This document shows, piece after piece, positions 8,606 through 14,693 of a stretch of 64,000 nucleotides of DNA (position 1 is its first letter; every line of letters starts with the position of its first letter). The translations under genes and the position numbers were made by a program. Below the pieces are notes generated by a model, which was given only the letters and a program-made list of their open reading frames with translations, did not search any database and was not told where the DNA came from. Origin of the DNA: Chitinophaga pinensis (lineage in GTDB: Bacteria; Bacteroidota; Bacteroidia; Chitinophagales; CAMDFR01); NCBI GenBank assembly GCA_945897725.1, contig CAMDFR010000014.1:1-64000 (forward strand). Direction: 5' to 3'.

Positions 8606-8637
8606 CAAAGATAGGGAATAAAAGGCAATTCGTCAAA
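8606..8637 (-). promoter_or_regulatory. Promoter of the btuB riboswitch operon
   Basis: On the minus strand TTTG (8637-8634) is followed by a 20-nt spacer and TATCTTTG (8613-8606). This is a full match to the Bacteroidota -33/-7 consensus. Transcription would start near 8600, exactly at the P1 helix. Confidence 0.85.
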
Positions 8638-8649
8638 CTACGAACCAGG

Positions 8650-8777
8650 TTGGCTGTACTATCCTTTTGGCGCGTGGCAGCTGCAAAAGAACCAGCAGCT
8701 CCCACCCTGCTTTCCGCTACAATCTTTTTGTTCGTTCCTCACCAAAAGGATTTTCGCTGCAATCAGTCGCGCGAGAT
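8650..8777. repeat. GC-rich intergenic island (copy B)
   Basis: The block contains CTTTCCGCTACAATC and, about 45 nt later, CGCTGCAATCAG, two imperfect direct copies of one motif, between inverted GC-rich ends. The motif recurs near 29.7 kb and 36.75 kb. I recall closely similar intergenic elements from sphingobacterial genomes (CTTTCCGCT followed by GCTGCAATC); this is memory, not a search. No credible protein is encoded. Confidence 0.5.
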
Positions 8778-8871
8778 TTCATTCGCTATTAAAATCTAGT
8801 ATGTGGAATGATGGATTCACTAGGCAAAAAAGATATGATGAAGTTTATTTGCCATGGAACATGAAGCGTGA

Positions 8872-8942
8872 AGGACTGGCAGTGCTACCGCGTAGCACCA
8901 AAGGCCTGACCCCTGGCTTTTGACAGGGGGCACGCCCACCCA
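8872..8942. repeat. Pair of GC-rich hairpins
   Basis: GTGCTA-CCGCG-TAGCAC and CCCCTG-GCTTTTGA-CAGGGG form two adjacent perfect hairpins in an otherwise AT-rich leader between btuB and dinB. Neither is followed by a T-run, so they are poor terminators. They are probably part of the GC-rich island family. Confidence 0.4.
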
Positions 8943-8953
8943 TATAGATTTAC

Positions 8954-8986
8954 AATAATTTAGCTAAATTATTTAGTAATTACTAA
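8954..8986. promoter_or_regulatory. Stacked palindromic operator upstream of dinB-dnaE
   Basis: Two perfect palindromes abut: a 20-bp one at 8954-8973 centred on TTTAGCTAAA, and a 14-bp one at 8973-8986 (TTAGTAATTACTAA). Their centres are 16 bp apart and a further TTAGTA half-site follows at 8992-8997. They lie just upstream of a weak -7 box (TACTTTCG, 9002-9009) before dinB. The layout suits a damage-responsive dimeric repressor. The regulator is not in the window and the identification is inference. Confidence 0.55.
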
Positions 8987-9022
8987 TTACATTAGTATAT
9001 TTACTTTCGGTTTTAATCAAGC

Positions 9023-10210
9023 ATGGAAAGGCAAATAACGCATATAGATCTGGACTCTTTTTTTGTATCAGTAGAAAGGCTCATCAATCCTTCCTTAATG
9101 GGAAAGCCTGTATTGGTGGGCGGTACAAGCGACAGAGGCGTGGTGGCCTCTTGTAGTTACGAGGCACGGGAGTATGGCATTCATTCGGCGATGCCCATGA
9201 AACAAGCGCGACAGCTATGTCCCGAAGCCATTATCGTACGGGGCGATTCGGCACAATACAGCAAATATTCGAATATCATCAGCGATATTATTGCCGAAGA
9301 TGTGCCCCTTTATGAGAAAACATCGATTGATGAATTTTATATCGATTATACGGGGATGGATCGTTTTTTTGGTTGTTATAAAATGGCGACGGAGTTGCGA
9401 CAAAGGATTATGAAAGAAACCAACCTACCAATTTCTTTCGCGCTTTCTACCAATAAGACGGTTGCCAAAGTGGGGACTGGCGAGGCAAAACCCAATGGAC
9501 AAAAAGAAATTCCTTTTGGTACAGAGAAAGGATTTTTAGCGCCTTTATCGATTCGAAAAATTCCGATGGTGGGCGATAAAACCTATCAGCTATTGCGAGG
9601 CATGGGCGTAATGTTGATTCAAACTTTACAAGATATGCCCTGCGAATTATTGCAACAAGTGATTGGCGATAATGGCGCAACGATATGGCGCAAAGCCAAT
9701 GGCATAGACCATTCGCCAGTGGTGCCTTATACAGAAAGAAAATCTATTTCTACCGAACGCACCTTCGATAAAGACACCATTGATGTGCAGGCATTGAAAG
9801 GTATCTTGATTGGCATGACAGAAAAATTGGCTTTTCAATTGCGCAGCGAACAAAAATTAACGGCTTGTGTCACGGTAAAAATTCGCTATTCCGATTTCAA
9901 TACGTATACCATGCAGTCGCATATTTCTTATACTTCGCTCGATCATGATTTGATTCAAATGGTCACAGAATTATTTCATAAACTCTATCAAAAAAGAATG
10001 CTGATTCGTTTGATAGGCATCAAGTTTAGTCACCTCGTACAAGGCAATTATCAATACAAATTATTCGAAGAGAATGTACAGCAAATACAATTGTATAAAG
10101 CCATGGATAAAATTAGAGAACGCTATGGGAAAGATGCGGTAAATCGAGCTGGTGGTATGGATTTTAAGCCACATGATATAAATCCTTTTAATGGTAAAAC
10201 AAACACCTAA
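9023..10210 (+). CDS. dinB: Y-family DNA polymerase IV (DinB-like)
   Basis: This 395-residue translesion polymerase has the Y-family catalytic carboxylates Asp9 (HIDLDSFF) and Asp103-Glu104 (SIDEFYIDYT), and a Phe13 steric gate in the same first motif. The fingers signature VASCSYEAREYGIHSAM and the helix-hairpin-helix thumb (KIPMVGDKTYQLLRGMGV) follow, then the little-finger domain. Its stop overlaps the ATG of the downstream dnaE gene by one base (TAATG), so the two polymerases form a coupled cassette like imuB-dnaE2 of other bacteria. It keeps all catalytic residues, unlike ImuB, which is inactive. Stacked palindromes upstream suggest damage-inducible control. The C-terminal tail (DFKPHDINPFNG) may carry the clamp-binding peptide. 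Confidence 0.93.
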   Translation: MERQITHIDLDSFFVSVERLINPSLMGKPVLVGGTSDRGVVASCSYEAREYGIHSAMPMKQARQLCPEAIIVRGDSAQYSKYSNIISDIIAEDVPLYEKTSIDEFYIDYTGMDRFFGCYKMATELRQRIMKETNLPISFALSTNKTVAKVGTGEAKPNGQKEIPFGTEKGFLAPLSIRKIPMVGDKTYQLLRGMGVMLIQTLQDMPCELLQQVIGDNGATIWRKANGIDHSPVVPYTERKSISTERTFDKDTIDVQALKGILIGMTEKLAFQLRSEQKLTACVTVKIRYSDFNTYTMQSHISYTSLDHDLIQMVTELFHKLYQKRMLIRLIGIKFSHLVQGNYQYKLFEENVQQIQLYKAMDKIRERYGKDAVNRAGGMDFKPHDINPFNGKTNT

Positions 10211-13158
10211 TGTTATTAAATTGTCATACTTATTATAGTTTTTGTTACGGCACTTATTCTATCGAAGCATTGTTAGATGCCGTGCGACAAAATGGTTATT
10301 ATTCTTTTGCATTAACCGATATCAATAATACATCTGCTTGCTTAGAAACAATTCGCCTGGCAGGAGAAAAAGGAGTAAGGGCTGTTGTAGGAATCGATTT
10401 CAGAAATGGGGTGCAACAACAATATGTAGGCATCGCCATGAATAATAAAGGTTTTCACGAATTGAATGATCATCTTTCAGCACATCTACATAGTGCTACA
10501 GATTTTGATCCTATTGCGCCTGTGTTTGAAAATGCTTTTGTCATCTATCCATTTTCTAATTATAAAGGTTGGACATTAAGAGAGAATGAATTTTTAGGTG
10601 TATCGGTGAAAGACTTGACAGTATTCGCTTTCTCGCCTTATAAAAATCAGAAAGATAAAAATGTAATTCTGCAAACCGCCTCTTTTGCGAGCAATATACA
10701 ATTCAATACGCATCGTTTATTGCGTGCTATCGACACGAATAATTTATTAAGTATGTTGCCTGTGAACCAGCAAGCCAAAGGCACAGAGTTATTGTATTCC
10801 AAACAAGTATTATCTTCTGCATTCGCTCAATATCCAGAAATAATGGATAATACCAATCGCTTGCTCGACGCCTGTTCTATCCATTTTGAATATGGTAAAT
10901 TGGCGAATAAAAATTTAAAATATTTTACAGGTTCGGCAAATGAGGACCGTGAACTATTACGCAACGAATGCATGAAAGGACTGCCCTACCGATATCCCAA
11001 TCCATCGGCTGCGGTACTCGACCGAATAGAAAAAGAGTTGGATATTATTTTTCAACTGAATTTTTGTTCCTATTTTTTAATCAATTGGGATATTGTACGC
11101 TATGCACAACACAAAGATTATTTCTATGTTGGACGGGGTTCTGGTGCGAATAGTATCTTAGCCTATTTATTGCGCATTACAGATGTAGACCCTATAGAAC
11201 TGGATTTATATTTCGAACGATTTATCAATATTCATAGAAGCAATGCTCCCGATTTTGATATGGATTTTAGTTGGACCGATAGAGATGATATTACACGATA
11301 TATCTTCGATAGATTTGGTCATGAACGTACTGCGCTATTAGGCGCCTACAATACATTTCAGCATGATGCCGTGATTCGTGAATTGGGAAAAGTATTTGGT
11401 TTACCCGCTGGCGAAATTGATCAATTGCAAAGAGTGCAATCGCTGCAAGACACTGATGAGCTTGGACAATTGGTGCTTCGCTATAGCAAACGCATACATG
11501 GTTTTCCGAGTCACTTAAGCATTCACTCGAGTGGTATTATTATTTCAGAAGCACCTATTCATGCCTATTCTGCAACCAATATGCCACCCAAAGGTTATCC
11601 CACCACTCAATTCAGCATGCTCGAAGCGGAGGATATCGGCTTATATAAATTCGATATTTTGAGTCAACGCGGCTTAGGAAAAATAAAAGATACGGTTGGA
11701 TTGGTAAAAAAAAATAAAGGCGTAGATATCGATATACATCGCGTGTCGGATTTTAAAAAAGATGAAAAAATAAAAACATTATTAAGACAAGGAAATACGA
11801 TTGGTTGTTTTTATGTAGAGTCGCCGGCCATGCGTATGTTATTAGCGAAACTACAGGCAGATGATTATCTTAGGCTGGTTGCAGCGAGTTCCATCATCAG
11901 ACCAGGGGTATCCAAAAGTGGCATGATGCGTGAATATATTGTGCGTTATAGAGACGAGACATTGCGCAAAAAAGCAAGAGCTATATTGCCCGAATTATAT
12001 GATATTCTAGAAGAGACCTATGGCGTGATGGTCTATCAAGAAGATGTGATAAAGATTGCGCATCTCTTTGCTGGATTAACTTTGGCAGAAGCAGATTATT
12101 TGCGCAGAGGCATGTCGTGGAAATTTAAAAAGCGAAACGAATTTAGTTTGGTGCAAGAAAATTTCTTCAACAATTGTAGAAAGAAAGGTTATGCCGAAAA
12201 ATTGATAGAAGACATTTGGATACAGATAGAGAGCTTTGCCAATTTTGCTTTTTCGAAGGGACATTCTGCGAGTTATGCAGTGGAGAGTTATCAAGCATTG
12301 TATTTAAAAGCACATTATCCATTAGAGTATATGGTGGCCACCTTAAACAATGGTGGGGGTTTTTATCGCACCGAATTATACATTCACGAAGCGCGTATGA
12401 ATGGCGCAAGCATCATTGCACCTTGTCTTAATAGAAGTGATATTGCATGTAATATACAAGGCGATACCATCTACTTAGGCTTTGGGATGATTGCAGGCTT
12501 AGAGCAACAAAGCATGGAAATGATTATCGCAGAGCGAGCACAACATGGTGCTTATAAAAGTTTGGAGGATGTGGTAAAAAGAATGACCATTTCTTTAGAG
12601 CAGATGAGTTTATTGATACGCGCAGGTGCCATGGCATTTACAGAGAAAAATAAAAAAGAATTATTGTGGGAGATGTATGCTGTATTGCGACCGAATGCAT
12701 CAAAAGTAATGACAAAAGAATTGTTTGAGATAGAGATAAAAAAATGGAAATTACCGGTATTGACCGATACGCAGATGGATGAAGCCTTTGATCAAATTGA
12801 TCTCTTCGGTTTTTCTCTGTGCTCTCCTTTTTTATTGCTCCGTGATCCATTACCAGAGGGTATCAAATCCAAATCATTCAAAGCCTATACCAATAAACAA
12901 ATATCTGTCATAGCCTATTTAGTGAGTGTCAAAAATACCAGTACGTCCAAAGGCGAACGCATGAGTTTTGGGACCTTTGTAGATATGGAAGGCAACTGGG
13001 TAGACACGGTGCATTTCCCACCTTCCATCAAACAATATCGCTTTGCAGGAAGCGGCTGTTATGAATTAAAAGGCAAGGTGGTAGAAGACCAAGATTTTAT
13101 AACGCTGGAGGTGAATTATATGAAACGCTTGGCGATGGTGGATAGGGAGAAGATGTGA
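10210..13158 (+). CDS. dnaE: Error-prone-type DNA polymerase III alpha (DnaE, short form)
   Basis: This 982-residue C-family polymerase starts with a PHP domain (CHTYYSFCYGTYSIEALL) in which the second motif reads ALTDINN. A metal-binding His is thus replaced, so the PHP is probably degenerate, as in E. coli DnaE. The polymerase core carries the catalytic pair APDFDMDFSW near residues 356-365 and the RGSGANSI fingers motif. A tandem HhH region and a C-terminal OB fold (VIAYLVSVKNTSTSKGERMSF) close it. It is about 180 residues shorter than replicative DnaE and lacks the tau-binding C-terminus. Coupled to dinB, it is most likely the mutagenic DnaE2/ImuC counterpart rather than the main replicase. 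Its last 70 coding bases recur downstream of the RAYT island. Confidence 0.9.
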   Translation: MLLNCHTYYSFCYGTYSIEALLDAVRQNGYYSFALTDINNTSACLETIRLAGEKGVRAVVGIDFRNGVQQQYVGIAMNNKGFHELNDHLSAHLHSATDFDPIAPVFENAFVIYPFSNYKGWTLRENEFLGVSVKDLTVFAFSPYKNQKDKNVILQTASFASNIQFNTHRLLRAIDTNNLLSMLPVNQQAKGTELLYSKQVLSSAFAQYPEIMDNTNRLLDACSIHFEYGKLANKNLKYFTGSANEDRELLRNECMKGLPYRYPNPSAAVLDRIEKELDIIFQLNFCSYFLINWDIVRYAQHKDYFYVGRGSGANSILAYLLRITDVDPIELDLYFERFINIHRSNAPDFDMDFSWTDRDDITRYIFDRFGHERTALLGAYNTFQHDAVIRELGKVFGLPAGEIDQLQRVQSLQDTDELGQLVLRYSKRIHGFPSHLSIHSSGIIISEAPIHAYSATNMPPKGYPTTQFSMLEAEDIGLYKFDILSQRGLGKIKDTVGLVKKNKGVDIDIHRVSDFKKDEKIKTLLRQGNTIGCFYVESPAMRMLLAKLQADDYLRLVAASSIIRPGVSKSGMMREYIVRYRDETLRKKARAILPELYDILEETYGVMVYQEDVIKIAHLFAGLTLAEADYLRRGMSWKFKKRNEFSLVQENFFNNCRKKGYAEKLIEDIWIQIESFANFAFSKGHSASYAVESYQALYLKAHYPLEYMVATLNNGGGFYRTELYIHEARMNGASIIAPCLNRSDIACNIQGDTIYLGFGMIAGLEQQSMEMIIAERAQHGAYKSLEDVVKRMTISLEQMSLLIRAGAMAFTEKNKKELLWEMYAVLRPNASKVMTKELFEIEIKKWKLPVLTDTQMDEAFDQIDLFGFSLCSPFLLLRDPLPEGIKSKSFKAYTNKQISVIAYLVSVKNTSTSKGERMSFGTFVDMEGNWVDTVHFPPSIKQYRFAGSGCYELKGKVVEDQDFITLEVNYMKRLAMVDREKM

Positions 13159-13174
13159 GATATAATAATGTGTC

Positions 13175-13312
13175 GCTCCTACGGAGCTATGGATATATCG
13201 CTCCTACGGAGCTATTAATATTTCGCTCCTACGGAGCTATGGATATATCGCTCCTACGGAGCTATGGATGTGGCGCTCCTACGGAGCAATGGATGTGGCG
13301 CTCCTACGGAGC
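13175..13312. repeat. REP array, family 1, orientation A (six units)
   Basis: The hairpin GCTCC-TAC-GGAGC occurs six times, at 13175, 13200, 13225, 13250, 13275 and 13300, exactly every 25 bp. The 12-bp spacers are similar to each other (mostly TATGGATATATC or AATGGATGTGGC). The regular spacing suggests slippage or RAYT-driven amplification. Apparent open frames through it are a by-product of the repeat. Confidence 0.9.
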
Positions 13313-13331
13313 AATGGATATTGAAGTTGAA

Positions 13332-13443
13332 GCTCCAGAGGAGCGAAACATTAATAGAAGAAAATTATAAAACAATAAAAGCTCCAGAGGAGCGAAACAT
13401 TAATAGAAGAAAAATTATAAAACAATAAAAGCTCCAGAGGAGC
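13332..13443. repeat. REP array, family 1, orientation B (three units)
   Basis: GCTCC-AGA-GGAGC followed by GAAA occurs at 13332, 13381 and 13431, in nearly identical 49-50 bp units that share the tail CATTAATAGAAG and TTATAAAACAATAAAA. The reverse complement of the upstream array reads GCTCCGTAGGAGCGA, so the two arrays are the same REP family in opposite orientation. They end 74 bp before the transposase-like gene. Confidence 0.88.
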
Positions 13444-13517
13444 GAAATATTAATAGACGAAATATTAATGGGCGAAACATAAATAAACAAACAACATTAA
13501 AACAAAAAATTAACAAG

Positions 13518-14000
13518 ATGCCAAATACATACACGCAATTATATATTCATTTAGTGTTTGCAGTAAAATTTAGAGCAAACAAAATTGATAAAAAATGGAA
13601 GGATTCATTGTACAAATACATTTGTGGAATCATCAATGGGAAGAAACAAAAAGCATTTGCCATTAATGGAATGCCAGACCATATTCATATTTTAGTGAGC
13701 ATACGTCCAAATATATCAATTTCAGAATTAGTGAGGGACATCAAAGCAAATTCATCAAAATGGATTAACGATCAAAGATTAGTTGAGGGAAAATTTCAAT
13801 GGCAAGAAGGATTTGGCGCATTTAGCTATGCGAAATCAGAATTGAATAATGTAATAAATTACATTAACAATCAGGAGAAACATCATGCCAATCAAAGCTT
13901 CAAAATGGAATATTTAAAATTGCTACAAGAATATGAAATAGAATATGAAGATAAATACTTGTTTGAATGGTTAGATGATGAAAAACAAGGTATAGAATGA
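13518..14000 (+). CDS. REP-associated tyrosine transposase (IS200/IS605-like, Y1 HUH)
   Basis: This 160-residue protein has the Y1 HUH nuclease fold. The metal-binding HxH is in the GMPDHIHILVSI motif, and the catalytic Tyr is in VINYINNQEKHH, the position used by IS200 TnpA and RAYTs. The core TQLYIHLVFAVKFR is also family-typical. RAYTs cut and join single-stranded palindromes and are usually single-copy, vertically inherited relatives of IS200 transposases. Nine family-1 REP hairpins lie immediately upstream and none downstream, and no IS ends flank the gene. The C-terminus (DKYLFEWLDDEKQG) matches the second paralogue at 30340. Activity is not proven, but no residue is missing. Confidence 0.9.
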   Translation: MPNTYTQLYIHLVFAVKFRANKIDKKWKDSLYKYICGIINGKKQKAFAINGMPDHIHILVSIRPNISISELVRDIKANSSKWINDQRLVEGKFQWQEGFGAFSYAKSELNNVINYINNQEKHHANQSFKMEYLKLLQEYEIEYEDKYLFEWLDDEKQGIE

Positions 14001-14064
14001 AAGCAGGACAATATTTAGCTAAGCTTATCTAAGAAATTGTTTAATAAATGCTTCGAAAATAAAG

Positions 14065-14134
14065 GACCAAGATTTTATAAGGCTAGAGCTAAATAATATG
14101 AAACGCTTGGCGATGGTGGATAGGGAGAAGATGT
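14065..14134 (+). pseudogene. Duplicate of the dnaE 3' end (70 bp)
   Basis: This stretch matches dnaE bases 13087-13156 without gaps, with 65 of 70 bases the same by my hand alignment and the last 39 identical. It stays in frame, ending in REKM and a TAA stop where the intact gene has TGA. Only conservative or synonymous codon changes are seen. The two copies bracket the REP arrays and the RAYT gene. It has no start of its own and is a gene fragment. Confidence 0.9.
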
Positions 14135-14214
14135 AAAAAGCGGTATGATAAGGTAGTCTTTGAAATTGAATGCATGCATCAAAGCTAAAAAGAAAAAAAT
14201 TAGACAAATATTTC

Positions 14215-14222
14215 TATATTTG
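14215..14222 (+). promoter_or_regulatory. -7 promoter box of the metal-receptor operon
   Basis: TATATTTG matches the Bacteroidota -7 consensus and overlaps the first bases of an inverted-repeat operator. It places the transcript start near 14229 and makes the TTG at 14245 the first usable in-frame start. Confidence 0.65.
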
Positions 14223-14235
14223 CAACCTAGTTGCA
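14221..14235. promoter_or_regulatory. Operator-like inverted repeat TGCAAC-N3-GTTGCA
   Basis: TGCAAC-CTA-GTTGCA is a perfect 6-bp inverted repeat around 3 bp. It covers the end of the -7 box and the predicted +1, an ideal position for repression. Together with the receptor type and the His/Cys-rich small protein behind it, it suggests a metal-sensing Fur-family regulator (Zur or similar). The regulator identity is inference. Confidence 0.6.
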
Positions 14236-14244
14236 TATAATCGT

Positions 14245-14628
14245 TTGAAGAAACAAAACTACATAGCATTTAAAGCAGTACTGCTATTATTGATCTATCT
14301 ATTCAGTAATAGTCCTATGATCTTATTTCATCACCATGACATAAAGATTGTATCGTACGAGCAAGCTACACCCTGTGAAAAATCAATATACTATGCTGAG
14401 CACTTAGGAAGATGCAATCATAAGGCACATATTAGCAACGAAAAAGAAAAGTGTTGCTTATGCGATCAGCATACGCTTTCTCCCTATTTCATTCAGAGGC
14501 ATTTCAATGCTTTTTATTGCAATGAAATCAAAAGCGAATACCAAACGATAGCATCCATTTATTTTCTTCAAATTCCCTCCTCCTTTGCAAATCGAGGTCC
14601 ACCAGTAGTAAGCACTCTTATCGTTTAG
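14245..14628 (+). CDS. Small His/Cys-rich exported protein upstream of metal receptor
   Basis: This protein is about 127 residues if translated from the TTG at 14245; an ATG at 14170 lies upstream of the promoter and cannot be used from it. An N-terminal hydrophobic segment (AVLLLLIYLF) is followed by HHHD, CNHKAH and CCLCDQH clusters. The family is unknown to me, but the protein type, a short exported His/Cys-rich protein just before a TonB receptor, recurs in Bacteroidota metal loci. It would fit a periplasmic or surface metal chaperone feeding the receptor. It lies 65 nt before the receptor gene and probably shares its promoter and operator. Confidence 0.65.
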   Translation: MKKQNYIAFKAVLLLLIYLFSNSPMILFHHHDIKIVSYEQATPCEKSIYYAEHLGRCNHKAHISNEKEKCCLCDQHTLSPYFIQRHFNAFYCNEIKSEYQTIASIYFLQIPSSFANRGPPVVSTLIV

Positions 14629-14693
14629 CATTTTTCAGAACACATCGTTTGTTCTGTAGATTCATTTCTCCATTTTCATAAACAAATAATAAG

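Noticed and set aside
8572-8799. A 75-codon open frame over the riboswitch promoter and GC-rich island
   Set aside because: It runs antisense through a promoter and riboswitch and covers a repeat; it is not a credible gene.
13155-13370. A 71-codon open frame following dnaE
   Set aside because: It is created by the GCTCCTACGGAGC 25-bp repeats; the apparent peptide repeats in step with the array and has no start signal.
13175-13443. Regular repeats that could suggest a CRISPR array
   Set aside because: The units are 13-bp palindromes with 12-bp, near-identical spacers, no spacer diversity, no leader and no cas genes. They are REP elements.
13158-14000. A classical IS200/IS605 insertion
   Set aside because: No tnpB, no paired left/right end hairpins at the gene borders and no second identical copy; the gene and its upstream palindromes fit a RAYT better.
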